Origin: Cytophagales bacterium
Lineage (GTDB): Bacteria > Bacteroidota > Bacteroidia > Cytophagales > Cyclobacteriaceae
Assembly (NCBI GenBank): GCA_022360055.1
Contig: JAKSDO010000006.1
Span: forward strand, 36,962 to 100,961
Length of the DNA stretch: 64,000 bases
Direction: 5' to 3'
The notes beneath the pieces were generated by a model that saw only the letters and a list, made by a program, of their open reading frames with translations, was not told the origin of the DNA and made no database searches. Shown in pieces: positions 9,322 through 18,422 of the stretch (the first letter of the stretch is position 1; every line of letters starts with the position of its first letter). The translations under genes were made by a program, and so were the position numbers.

Positions 9322-9817
9322 GCGACAAGAGCGGACCTTAAGTTTCATGGAAAAACATTGCCCGCCACCGATGAACGTATTTGACCTGGGAACGCCCAAT
9401 AATGTTTCCAAACTGTTGTCGGATAAAGGATATGTTGTTCAAAATACTTCAGGCCAGGACCTGGATCTGGAGACGGAGTTTGCCGCTCATATTCAAGCGG
9501 AAGTCGTTACGGCTTTTGAGATCCTGGAGCACCTGGTCGCACCTTTTAATATTCTCAGAGCAGTAAGTTCAAAGAAGCTTGTCGCGACGGTTCCGCTAAA
9601 CCTTTGGTTTGCAAAAGCTTACAGAAATCAAAATGATCCGTGGGATCGACATTTTCATGAATTTGAAGGCTGGCAATTTGACTGGCTTCTGGATAAATCC
9701 GGATGGAGAATTATCGACTCGCAAAAGTGGATTTCAAAAGTCGGAATAAACGGTATCCGGCCATTGTTAAGAAATTTTACGCCGAGGTATTACGCCGTAT
9801 ATGCGGAAAGGAAATAA
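9302..9817 (+). CDS. SAM-dependent methyltransferase-like protein
   Basis: 171 residues. MNVFDLGTPNN resembles the first glycine-containing strand of class I methyltransferases, and VVTAFEILEHLVAPFNIL is the motif typical of the Methyltransf_11/23 group (EVLEHL). The SAM loop is degenerate (DLGTPNN rather than DxGxGxG), so binding is not certain. The gene starts inside the end of the epimerase gene and closes the glycan cluster. A sugar- or lipid-modifying role is inference from context. Confidence 0.6.
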   Translation: MSRAEIERQERTLSFMEKHCPPPMNVFDLGTPNNVSKLLSDKGYVVQNTSGQDLDLETEFAAHIQAEVVTAFEILEHLVAPFNILRAVSSKKLVATVPLNLWFAKAYRNQNDPWDRHFHEFEGWQFDWLLDKSGWRIIDSQKWISKVGINGIRPLLRNFTPRYYAVYAERK

Positions 9818-9967
9818 TTTCGATCCTCGACATGGAGCGCTTTGTGATAGTTGCATTTGAGTATACCAGCGAAAAATGTCTTTTTGCTTCATCCGGATTT
9901 GATTTTATAGGCTGCCCTTTATTAGATTTATCCTGTAAATTTCAATGAACGGAAATAAGATCTCATA

Positions 9968-10180
9968 ATGAGTAAAAAGAAAAAATCATGGTTGGGAGGT
10001 GAATTGACCTATCTTTTTTTAGCTCCTTTTTTGGTGCTGCTGGGTATATTGTTCTACGGAATACTTTTCGACAAGTGGTATAAAGACCCGTTACTGATTC
10101 TGGAATATTCGGCCATTGCGTATGGAACCATATTGATACTGAGGGTTTTAGGATGGGCGATCCGGGCTTTGTCGCGTTAG
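9968..10180 (+). CDS. Small two-helix membrane protein, unknown
   Basis: A 70-residue reading frame with a Lys-rich start (MSKKKKSW) followed by two strongly hydrophobic stretches near residues 13-32 and 45-65, so a small inner-membrane hairpin protein is predicted. The cytoplasmic N-terminus follows from the positive-inside rule. No family was recognised. It begins 150 bp after the glycan cluster on the same strand and is followed by an inverted repeat at 10214-10236. Confidence 0.55.
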   Translation: MSKKKKSWLGGELTYLFLAPFLVLLGILFYGILFDKWYKDPLLILEYSAIAYGTILILRVLGWAIRALSR

Positions 10181-10213
10181 ATCCCCATGCATAGGACGCC
10201 TCACAAGATCCAA

Positions 10214-10236
10214 ATATCCCCCAATATGGGGGATAT
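10214..10236. terminator. Perfect 10-bp inverted repeat, terminator-like
   Basis: ATATCCCCCA and TGGGGGATAT are exact reverse complements separated by the 3-nt loop ATA. It lies 34 bp after the small membrane protein and is followed only by a mixed A/T stretch, not a T run, so it is either a weak bidirectional terminator or a protein-binding palindrome. Confidence 0.45.
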
Positions 10237-10428
10237 ATAATTCTGTTATCTTTCATAACTTATCTATTTAAAGAATAGTTTGTTATTTATCGTTTTGCCG
10301 TTTGGGAGAAATATTCGAAGTTCAGTAAGATTCGCCATCAAAAGTATTTCAGGTGTGGCAATTTGAGAATAGTTGGTACACGATAAGAACCCATTGCAAA
10401 ACCGATACTTAAAACTTCGACATCAACG

Positions 10429-11139
10429 ATGCATTTTAACAAAGCTTTTATTGATTTTTTCCATCAACTAGATGAAAACAACAATAGAGATTGGTTCAAT
10501 GAAAACAGAAAATGGTATGAGCTGGCAGTCAGGGAGCCTTTCAAAGCTTTAATAGATGAATTGCTTCCGGAAATTCACAAGCTCGATCCGAGTATTAGAA
10601 TGGAGTCGAAGGATGCGATGTTCAGGATAAATCGTGATTTGAGATTCTCCCATGAAAAGGAGCCTTATAAAACACACATGGCGGCGGGTTTTTCGCGCGG
10701 TGGCAGAAAATCCCAATTCGCCGGGTATTACCTTCAAATCGGACTTCATCATATCGTAATCGGCGGCGGACTGCCATTTATTGAAAAAGATGTATTGAGA
10801 AAGATTCGCATCGAAATCGGCTATAATACCGAAGAGTTCCAACGTATTTTGGATAACCCGGAATTCCGCGCTTATTACGGATTTGTGCATGGAGAAAATC
10901 GGCATGAGATTCCCAGGAGTTTTTCAAGCATTTATGAGGAAAACCCGATTATTGCCAACAAACAGTTTTATTACGGAGCGCTGTACGACACGAAAAGTTG
11001 GTTATTTAAAGGGGATTTGCCCGAACTGATTATAAATCACTACAGGGCGGGTCAGGATTTTAACCAATTTTTGATAAGGGCCAGCAGTGATTTCACTCAA
11101 TTCAGACCTGGGAAAACGAGAAAAATCCTCGAATATTAG
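10429..11139 (+). CDS. DUF2461 family protein
   Basis: 236 residues matching the DUF2461 (TIGR02453) pattern: an N-terminal FFHQLDENNNRDWFNENR, then MFRINRDLRFSHEKEPYKTH, then GGRKSQFAGYYLQIG and GGGLPFIEKDVLRKIR. The family is widespread in bacteria and fungi but its biochemical role is unknown; the proteins appear cytosolic. It stands alone on the plus strand and converges with the trehalose synthase gene, whose stop lies 6 bp away. No shared function with neighbours is visible. Confidence 0.9.
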   Translation: MHFNKAFIDFFHQLDENNNRDWFNENRKWYELAVREPFKALIDELLPEIHKLDPSIRMESKDAMFRINRDLRFSHEKEPYKTHMAAGFSRGGRKSQFAGYYLQIGLHHIVIGGGLPFIEKDVLRKIRIEIGYNTEEFQRILDNPEFRAYYGFVHGENRHEIPRSFSSIYEENPIIANKQFYYGALYDTKSWLFKGDLPELIINHYRAGQDFNQFLIRASSDFTQFRPGKTRKILEY

Positions 11140-11145
11140 GACTTG

Positions 11146-14100
11146 CTATGGCTTTTCATAGAGAAAGCTCTTGCCCAATACTTTGAGAATACCCCTGACC
11201 GGAATTATTGCATTTCGTCTGTCGTGCTGCTTTAATTCCCAGGCGATATCCACCAGGTATCGTTCTATTTGATACACGTCCAAAAGCATATTGAAATCGG
11301 ACGCTTCAGGAATAAATTTCTCATTCAATACGAATTCGTTATAGTTTCGTATGAATATTTGCCCGAAATTGTGAAACCAGTGTTCTGCCAGGCGCCCGGA
11401 AGGTTCGTTTTGAAAAAGGGCGGAGTAGGCTACGTAATGAAATGAATTTAACATGCTTGCAAGATCCGTCAGGGGAGATTTTCGGAGGCGTCGCTCCGTC
11501 AGGGAGAATGTAGCATCTCCTTCAAAATTAGTGATCACATAATCACCGTCTTTAAACAGGATTGCGTTCAAATTGTAGTTTCCGTGCGGTCTGATTTTAA
11601 CCGCATCGATTTTGTGATCGTATATAAGCTTAAGTTTGCCGAGAAGCATGTCATGATGGGCTAAGAACAGGTTTATTTCCCTCTGATGATTTGCCGCAAA
11701 TTCGGTTATATATTTTTTTATAGGATCAAACGCTGCCCGGACCAATGATTTGTATCCCGAGAACAGCGATCTTTGATAATGCAGGGAGAATTCTTCCGGC
11801 TCGAAATCGTCATGTTCGCAGTCGGTCCCCAATGCAAGGTGCATTTCAGCAGTTCTTTGGGCGAGCAGGCGTACGTGCTCGATTTGTGCGCCTCCGATTA
11901 ATTCCTGGGTGGGCGTACTCATTTCTTCAAACTTTAGCGGAGCGCTCAGGGTGCCCTCAATGGGAGGGAGCTCTATTTCGCCGCCCTGTATACTCACACG
12001 CTCATAAAAACGATTCAATGCATCGGAAAAATATTGCCATGCCGTACCATAGTTGGGAACGTACTCCTGGACGATCGCCAGGGTCCTTTTAATGTCGCCT
12101 CTCTTGGTATATTCGATTTGTCCCAGGTATTTCGGCACAAACGGAAACTTCTTTTTGTTGCACAGATAATCGCAAAGCTCTACATCTCTGTCGGTCCCCC
12201 GGTCAATTTTTCTGTAGAGTTTTACTATAAATTTTTTATTGTACTGAATGATCACATGCTTGTATCTTGATTCTACAAGTTTGTTCTCCTTTTCCAGAAG
12301 CGCATCGCCCAGTAATGATTTTAACTCGTCATTTACATGAAACTTAACTGCCGCCGTATCTGTTGCGACAGTAGAGTGCCTCTTGAATAACTGGAACATG
12401 GTTTTTCTATAGCTTTCACTATAAGAGGCGTCAAACAATACGCCTTTTCTATCCTCAAAATTTATGCGGGTGATTATGCTGTCCGGGTGTTCGGCAAGTA
12501 ATCTTTTCTCTTCTTTTCCGGAGGTAAATCCCACGACCAGCCTGTATTTTTCATATAGCCCTTCAAAGAAAGTCACCTCCAGAATAAGCGTAAATCCTTC
12601 GAATTTATGATGACTGCCATTAATCGGTATCACGTCAAAAATTTTCAACGATTCGATTTTTCTTTTGCGTATGTTAAACCAGAGCTGGTTTTTAAGATAT
12701 GGAAGAAGAATGTCGTTCTTTACATGGTCTTTCAAATTAACGCTTACGAGGTCACTCCATTTTTTGATTGCAAGACTCTTGTTGGTATTGACCGGAATAA
12801 TTGAAATGGTTTCCTTTTCTTCGACCAGTTTAAACCAGTAATAACCATACGGGCTCAAGGTAAATGCATAGGGAGCCGAGGTGATTTTGGGGAATTGGTT
12901 CTGACTAAAAACTTCTACCGGAACGAGATCTTTGAGAGATTTCATTTCTACCGCCGCGGCTTGTGCATATCTGGATAAATTTACTACCACAAGTATTTTT
13001 TCGTCGTTATAGATGCGGACAAATGCGAGGATTTTCGAGTTTTCCGATTCCAGGAATTCGATTTTTCCCCGGCTGAAGGCTTTAAACCTTTTTCTCATTT
13101 TTATCAACCGCCGGGTCCACCATAAAAGTGAATTCGAATTGCCAAGCTGATTTTCGACATTTATGTTTTCGTATTTGTACTCGGGGTCAATGATTAATGG
13201 CAGGTATAATTTGTGGGGATTGGCCTTGGAAAATCCTCCGTTTCTGCCGGGATGCCATTGCATAGGAGTGCGGACCCCGTCGCGGTCTCCCAAATAGTAA
13301 TTGTCTCCCATTCCGATTTCATCGCCGTAGTAGAGTACCGGGGTTCCCGGAAGAGAGAATAACAGCACATTCATCAATTCTATTTTCCTTCGATCATTAT
13401 CGAGCAGGGGGGCCAATCGCTTTCTTATGCCGAGGTTTATGCGGGCCAGTGGATCCTTGGTGTACACCTTATACATATAATCCCGTTCTTCTTCGGTCAC
13501 CATTTCCAGGGTCAATTCATCGTGATTCCTTAGAAATGTCGCCCACTGACAAGTCTCCGGTATTGCCGGGGTCTGATCGATTATGTCCATGATGGGATAC
13601 CGGTTTTCCATATTTACAGCCATAAACATTCTTGGCATGATCGGGAAATGGTAATTCATATGGCATTCGTCTCCGTCGCCAAAGTAAGAAGCGCTGTCTT
13701 CCGGCCACATATTGGCTTCGGCCAGCAGGAGAACGTTATCAAATTTGCTGTCGACGTGCGCGCGCAGTTTCTTTAAGAAATCATGGGTTTGAGGTAAATT
13801 TTCACAATTGGTGCCATCTTCTTCAAATAAATATGGAATTGCGTCCAGCCTGAATCCGTCCACCCCCATATTCAGCCAATAGTCCATTACCTTAAACATT
13901 TCCTTTACAACCAGGGGATTGTTATAATTGAGATCGGGCTGGTGGTGGAAAAAGCGATGCCAGTAATACTGACCTGCGACGGGGTCCCATGTCCAATTGG
14001 ATGATTCGTAATCCGTGAATATGATCCTGGCGTCTTTATATTTATCAGGATCGTCCGTCCAAACGTAAAACGCCCTTTCCGGAGATCCTTTTGGAGCTTT

Positions 14101-14475
14101 TCGCGCCCTTTGGAACCACTTATGCTGATCGGAAGTGTGATTCATGACAAGCTCAATCAAAACCTTGAGATTTCGTTTATGGGCTTCCCTTAAAAATCGC
14201 TTGAAATCACTTACATCTCCGTAGGAAGGATTGATCGTATTATAATCCGCAATATCATACCCGTCATCCTTCTGGGGCGACGGATAAAAGGGCAGGAGCC
14301 AGATGGTGGTTACCCCCAGGTTTTCCAGATAGTCCAGTTTATCGAAAAGGCCCTCAAAATCACCAATACCATCATTATTCTTGTCCATAAATGCTTTGAT
14401 GTGCAATTCGTAAATTACGGCATCTTTATACCATAACGGTTCTCTCAGGATTTTTTGGTGCTTCTTTTTCGACAT
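11146..14475 (-). CDS. treS: Trehalose synthase (GH13) fused to a maltokinase-like domain
   Basis: A 1109-residue fusion. Residues about 10-560 form a GH13 trehalose synthase that interconverts maltose and trehalose: the regions LIELVMNHTS, GFRLDAIPY (nucleophile Asp211), LLAEANMWPE (acid/base Glu253) and FLRNHDE (Asp319) are complete. From about residue 570 onward comes a maltokinase-type domain ending with LTDLASMLNSFHYVA. Active maltokinases carry HGDxH and DFEGE; here these read HGNYN (Asn966) and NFEGD (Asn983), so both expected catalytic/metal-binding Asp are lost and the kinase half is probably inactive. TreS-Mak fusions are common in bacteria for trehalose/alpha-glucan metabolism. The gene is monocistronic and divergent from a Usp gene. 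Confidence 0.92.
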   Translation of the reverse strand: MSKKKHQKILREPLWYKDAVIYELHIKAFMDKNNDGIGDFEGLFDKLDYLENLGVTTIWLLPFYPSPQKDDGYDIADYNTINPSYGDVSDFKRFLREAHKRNLKVLIELVMNHTSDQHKWFQRARKAPKGSPERAFYVWTDDPDKYKDARIIFTDYESSNWTWDPVAGQYYWHRFFHHQPDLNYNNPLVVKEMFKVMDYWLNMGVDGFRLDAIPYLFEEDGTNCENLPQTHDFLKKLRAHVDSKFDNVLLLAEANMWPEDSASYFGDGDECHMNYHFPIMPRMFMAVNMENRYPIMDIIDQTPAIPETCQWATFLRNHDELTLEMVTEEERDYMYKVYTKDPLARINLGIRKRLAPLLDNDRRKIELMNVLLFSLPGTPVLYYGDEIGMGDNYYLGDRDGVRTPMQWHPGRNGGFSKANPHKLYLPLIIDPEYKYENINVENQLGNSNSLLWWTRRLIKMRKRFKAFSRGKIEFLESENSKILAFVRIYNDEKILVVVNLSRYAQAAAVEMKSLKDLVPVEVFSQNQFPKITSAPYAFTLSPYGYYWFKLVEEKETISIIPVNTNKSLAIKKWSDLVSVNLKDHVKNDILLPYLKNQLWFNIRKRKIESLKIFDVIPINGSHHKFEGFTLILEVTFFEGLYEKYRLVVGFTSGKEEKRLLAEHPDSIITRINFEDRKGVLFDASYSESYRKTMFQLFKRHSTVATDTAAVKFHVNDELKSLLGDALLEKENKLVESRYKHVIIQYNKKFIVKLYRKIDRGTDRDVELCDYLCNKKKFPFVPKYLGQIEYTKRGDIKRTLAIVQEYVPNYGTAWQYFSDALNRFYERVSIQGGEIELPPIEGTLSAPLKFEEMSTPTQELIGGAQIEHVRLLAQRTAEMHLALGTDCEHDDFEPEEFSLHYQRSLFSGYKSLVRAAFDPIKKYITEFAANHQREINLFLAHHDMLLGKLKLIYDHKIDAVKIRPHGNYNLNAILFKDGDYVITNFEGDATFSLTERRLRKSPLTDLASMLNSFHYVAYSALFQNEPSGRLAEHWFHNFGQIFIRNYNEFVLNEKFIPEASDFNMLLDVYQIERYLVDIAWELKQHDRRNAIIPVRGILKVLGKSFLYEKP

Positions 14476-14759
14476 TCTAAACGAGTGATTTACTTACTTT
14501 GATGTTAAATACAATTTTGATCGACAAGGTATAAATTTCCGGAGGTTATTTCAAAGAAAAAGCAAAATCAGATAAAAGGTTTCAATTAATTAATTATTTC
14601 ATTAAAAATATCATATATGGTATGAGGTTAATTTTGATGTCGGAACGGGCATAAGTATTATTATGCGGGCAACTCGATTGCAAAGACGGTGATTATTATA
14701 TAATTTATCACTGTGAAAACTCAAAGATTAACCCGTCAACATAGTAAAACATTAGTGAT

Positions 14760-15638
14760 ATGAAAAAGATTATTGTTCCGACAGATTTTTCCGAACAAGC
14801 GCGACATGCATTGGACCTGGCGAGTGAAATAGCGGTTAAAATAGAGGCTAAAATTGTATTAATGCATGTGATCGAATACGCCAAAAAGCAAACGACATTT
14901 CTTGGAAGTTCCGCTTTAACTACCATGGGGTCTTTATCAACAGGGGTAGAAATGGATGATGTTTATTTTATTCAGCTTTTCAAAAAGCGAAAAAGTCAAT
15001 TGGCTGAAATATTGAGTGATCCGGTTTATGCCAATGTGGATATTACCGATAAGATTTTGCTGGGAACGCCCTACCACGCCATCGAAGAAGAAATTACGGA
15101 GTCGGACGCCGATTTTATAATCATGGGTACCACCGGAGTAAATGATTGGGAAGAAAGCCTCATTGGCTCTACGGCAGAGAAGGTCGTGAGGCATGCGAGC
15201 TGCCCGGTGCTTACTTTGAGGAAAAAGGTAAAATTGAACGACATTGGCAAGATCGTATTTGCCTCGAATTTTAAGGAGCTCAAACCTTCCTATGTGGGAC
15301 TGGTAAAGAACATTCGGAAATTGTTCGAATCAGATCTGCACCTGGTTTATATCAATACTCCAAATCATTTTAGAAATGAGCGGGAGATTATCAGCCACCT
15401 GAATAAATTTGCCGATGAAAATGATCTGGATAATCATAATATACATGTCTACAGTCATCAACATGAAGAAGAAGGGATTGTATGGTTTACCGAAGATTTT
15501 AAAATGGATATGGTCATGATGGCCACGTACGGGAGATCGGGATTTTCCAGGTTATTTGAACACAGCATCGCGGAGGACGTAGTCAATTTCTCTAAAAAGC
15601 CCGTTGTTACATTCAATTTGCATCAAATTTCAAAATAG
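14760..15638 (+). CDS. Tandem-domain universal stress protein
   Basis: 292 residues made of two UspA domains. The first starts MKKIIVPTDFSEQARHAL and ends with the ATP-binding pattern GTTGVNDWEESLIGST (G-2x-G-9x-G-S/T). The second, from about residue 158, keeps ATYGRSGFSRLFEHS, in which the last Gly is replaced by His, so nucleotide binding there is doubtful. Usp proteins are cytosolic and help cells survive starvation, osmotic or oxidative stress. The gene is divergent from the trehalose synthase gene across a 284-bp AT-rich gap and is 43 bp upstream of an MscS channel gene, consistent with a stress-response group. Confidence 0.92.
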   Translation: MKKIIVPTDFSEQARHALDLASEIAVKIEAKIVLMHVIEYAKKQTTFLGSSALTTMGSLSTGVEMDDVYFIQLFKKRKSQLAEILSDPVYANVDITDKILLGTPYHAIEEEITESDADFIIMGTTGVNDWEESLIGSTAEKVVRHASCPVLTLRKKVKLNDIGKIVFASNFKELKPSYVGLVKNIRKLFESDLHLVYINTPNHFRNEREIISHLNKFADENDLDNHNIHVYSHQHEEEGIVWFTEDFKMDMVMMATYGRSGFSRLFEHSIAEDVVNFSKKPVVTFNLHQISK

Positions 15639-15681
15639 CGTAAACCGGTTCTTTTTCTTTTATTGGTTTTAATCTCGTCTG

Positions 15682-16605
15682 TTGGAATCTATTTATACAT
15701 GGCTTGAAAGTGTGACAGGACTAAGCCCGGAGCTGATCACAAAGCTGTTGAAATCCATATTGGTCATCGTTGGCTTTGTAATCTTAAACCGGTTGATGAG
15801 CCGGATCATTTTTAAGCGGATCGAGGATGTCTATGTCCGGTACAGGTGGCGTAAAACCCAGGATTACATTACATTTTTTATCGGATTGTTTATCATTTCC
15901 TCAATTTGGATTGATGAGTTTAAGTCTTTGCTCACTTTCTTCGGGTTGCTGTCGGCCGGTATTGCCATTGCCCTGAAAGATCCTGTTACGGACTTGGCCG
16001 GATGGCTTTTTATCCTGTGGAGAAAACCATTTGATGTCGGAGACAGGATCCAGATCGGAGATCATGCCGGTGATGTGATTGACATCCGCATCTTTCAGTT
16101 TACGATTATCGAAATCGGCAACTGGGTAGACGCCGATCAAAGTACAGGCAGGATATTGCATATACCGAATTCCAGGATCTTTTCAGAGGTGCTGGCCAAC
16201 TACACGATCGGATTCAATTACATTTGGCATGAGATAGGAATAATGATAACATTCGAAAGCAACTGGAAAAAAGCGAAGGAAATTCTGGTTTCCATAGTCA
16301 ATGAGAAGTCCGAACATATTTCCAGGCAAGCTGCAAAAAAAATAAAAGATGCCAGCAAGAAGTACATGATATTTTACAAGAATCTCACCCCCATCGTCTA
16401 TACATCCGTGAAGAATTCCGGCGTTATGCTCACGATGAGATTTCTGTGCGATCCAAGGCAAAGGAGAGGGTACGAGGAGTCCATCTGGGAAGAGGTGCTC
16501 AAGGAATTTGGCCAGTGCGACGATATTGATTTTGCCTATCCGACGCAGCGATTCTACGACAATAAATCGGAAGGGAAACCCGGGGCCAGACCGCCGGAAG
16601 GGTAA
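15682..16605 (+). CDS. MscS-family mechanosensitive channel
   Basis: 307 residues from a TTG start at 15682; an in-frame stop at 15670 leaves no ATG option except one that would delete the first membrane helix. Three hydrophobic segments occupy roughly residues 20-100; the pore helix LTFFGLLSAGIAIALKDPVTDLAGW is followed by the beta-domain signature WRKPFDVGDRIQIGDHAGDV, diagnostic of MscS. Such channels sit in the inner membrane and release solutes on hypo-osmotic shock. It is probably co-transcribed with the Usp gene and is followed by a hairpin at 16624-16641. Confidence 0.9.
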   Translation: MESIYTWLESVTGLSPELITKLLKSILVIVGFVILNRLMSRIIFKRIEDVYVRYRWRKTQDYITFFIGLFIISSIWIDEFKSLLTFFGLLSAGIAIALKDPVTDLAGWLFILWRKPFDVGDRIQIGDHAGDVIDIRIFQFTIIEIGNWVDADQSTGRILHIPNSRIFSEVLANYTIGFNYIWHEIGIMITFESNWKKAKEILVSIVNEKSEHISRQAAKKIKDASKKYMIFYKNLTPIVYTSVKNSGVMLTMRFLCDPRQRRGYEESIWEEVLKEFGQCDDIDFAYPTQRFYDNKSEGKPGARPPEG

Positions 16606-16623
16606 GATGTTCCGGACAATTAT

Positions 16624-16641
16624 CCGCTATATTAATAGCGG
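16624..16641 (+). terminator. Hairpin after MscS gene
   Basis: CCGCTAT and ATAGCGG form a perfect 7-bp stem with the loop ATTA, 18 bp after the MscS stop and followed by a pyrimidine-rich CCTTTCCT. It could terminate the usp-mscS transcript, although no clean T run follows. Confidence 0.45.
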
Positions 16642-17037
16642 CCTTTCCTATACAAATAAGTGTTTGGCCCGTATAAGTACAATGCTTGTGCATGTTAACC
16701 CGGATTCTAAGACTTTAAAAAACAACGTGCCCAACCTGAAAGGGCGTAATTATTGGTACCATTGCCGGGAAGCCCGCCCTTATTGTTTGAGATCGAACAT
16801 CTCCGCAGGTCAGATGATTCATTGCCGTCCCGCAAAATCCCTTGTATGACCAAATGCTCCCCGGAAGGGTTGACGTTGACCTGCGACCGCAGATCGTAAT
16901 TAAAAGCCCGGCCCATTTATGCGCAGTAATTGCCATTTATCATCAATTGTGCTTCACTGTTATAATTAAGAATTGTCTAAAAGCCGGAATCCGTGAATAT
17001 TTGAGGATAATGAACATAAGCAATCGTTAACAACCGC
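16642..17037. other. Intergenic gap without a recognised gene
   Basis: About 400 bp between the MscS hairpin and the next gene. Several short frames are open on the minus strand (for example 16707-16916) but they overlap one another, show no known motif and lack a supporting context. It presumably holds the promoter of the 17038 gene; no convincing TTTG...TAnnTTTG pair was found. Confidence 0.4.
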
Positions 17038-18324
17038 GTGAGTAAAAGAATTCAATACCTGATATTTTCTTTGCTTTTGGCAAGTGTGCATCCTGGTTTC
17101 AGTCAGGGGAAGACGGTGGAGGGCGTCGTGGTCGACAGCAAATCCAAAGAACCTTTAGCATATGCTACTATTGGCATAAGAGGTACCTTAGCCGGAACAG
17201 CCACCAATTCCGAAGGCAGATTCATCCTGTCGATTTCCGATGATCTCATGGACTCCAGTTTATTCTGTTCTTATATGGGGTATAAAGACTTCTCTTTGCG
17301 GGTTGGAGATATTGACGGGGGCATCACCATCGAATTGGAGCCGGACGTATTTACATTGGATGAAGTTGAGGTCAGGCCCTGGACGGCTTGGGAGTATGTT
17401 TGGAACGCCATGCAGAGGATAGAGCAAAATTACCCTCAAAATGCGTACATGACCAACGGATACTACAGCGAATATATGTCTGAGAACAATGTGTTTTTAA
17501 AATTTACCGAGGGTGTTATTGAAACGTACAATCCATCTTACGGTGAGCATAAAGAAAGTCAGTCAAAAGTGCTGAAAGCAAGAAGGCGCGATGACCTGGG
17601 GACCTGGCAGTTTATGAGAGATAAGATCGATAAGAAATACGAAAAAGAAAAAAGGAAAGCGGAGAAGAAAGGGGAAAAATGGGAGCAGGGAGCGTCGATT
17701 GATGAAGAGATCATTTCAGCTTCTTTCGGCGGGCCGGAAGAGGTCTTAAGCTCGGATCCTCTGCGAGATACCGCATCATTTTTAGACCTTAATTTCAAAA
17801 AGAGATACAAATATTTCATTGAAGGATATACGCGCTATCGCGGAGAACAGGTGATTATAATCGGCTTTAAGTCAAAAGGAAAGTACGAGCATCAAAAGCA
17901 ATCCGGAAAGATTTTCATCTCTTTGGAAGATGATGCGATCATATCCATCGAGTACGACAGTAAAATTGTGATACCTGCAATAGCAAAACCGATTCTATTT
18001 GTTTTGGGAATAGGTATTTCAAACCCCGAAATACATGCGACCATCCATTACAAACCGATTGCGGATTTGTGGTACTTAAATGATTTTTCGATCCGGGGAG
18101 GAGCTCAACTGATCCGGAAAAAGATGTTCGGGAAAAATGAGCGCAGTCAGTTTGATGTGGATATGGCTTTAATTAACAACAGCTTTGATTTGGAAAATGT
18201 ACATGAGATACCGGAAGAAGAACGCATCGACAGGGATAAGCCGCTCGAAGAACAGGTAGCACCGGATCCGGGTTTCTGGAAAGACTACAAGGTCATTCGC
18301 CCTTCAAGACTGAGCGCTCCATAA
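17038..18324 (+). CDS. Exported carboxypeptidase-like regulatory-domain protein (DUF5686-like)
   Basis: 428 residues from a GTG start. Residues 1-22 form a signal peptide ending near GFSQG. Next comes a CarboxypepD_reg-like beta sandwich (about 25-105): VEGVVVDSKSKEPLAYATIG, GTATNSEGRFIL and LFCSYMGYKDFSL, the form found in Bacteroidota outer-membrane proteins. The remainder, starting LDEVEVRPWTAWEYVWNAMQRI, resembles the post-plug segment of DUF5686-like proteins but ends without a long barrel. A very charged stretch at about 200-225 contains KKYEKEKRKAEKKGEKWE. It is probably periplasmic or outer-membrane associated; the function is unknown. Confidence 0.75.
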   Translation: MSKRIQYLIFSLLLASVHPGFSQGKTVEGVVVDSKSKEPLAYATIGIRGTLAGTATNSEGRFILSISDDLMDSSLFCSYMGYKDFSLRVGDIDGGITIELEPDVFTLDEVEVRPWTAWEYVWNAMQRIEQNYPQNAYMTNGYYSEYMSENNVFLKFTEGVIETYNPSYGEHKESQSKVLKARRRDDLGTWQFMRDKIDKKYEKEKRKAEKKGEKWEQGASIDEEIISASFGGPEEVLSSDPLRDTASFLDLNFKKRYKYFIEGYTRYRGEQVIIIGFKSKGKYEHQKQSGKIFISLEDDAIISIEYDSKIVIPAIAKPILFVLGIGISNPEIHATIHYKPIADLWYLNDFSIRGGAQLIRKKMFGKNERSQFDVDMALINNSFDLENVHEIPEEERIDRDKPLEEQVAPDPGFWKDYKVIRPSRLSAP

Positions 18325-18422
18325 ACGATTCGCAACGCGGACGGTAAATCCGGCTCGCATTTGTTATAAATCGATAAATGTGGTAGTTTCATTGTATTAA
18401 GCTCATCCACAACAATTCCATT

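Noticed and set aside
9703..9948. 81-codon plus-strand frame across the end of the methyltransferase-like gene
   Set aside because: It lies mostly inside that gene in another frame and shows no signal or motif.
14620..14640. TAATTTTG as promoter of the Usp gene
   Set aside because: It fits the -7 pattern but lies about 130 bp from the start codon and has no -33 TTG at the right distance.
16707..16916. Minus-strand small frame in the gap after the MscS gene
   Set aside because: Protein-like in places, but overlaps another open frame, has no recognised motif, no clear promoter and lies against the direction of flanking genes.
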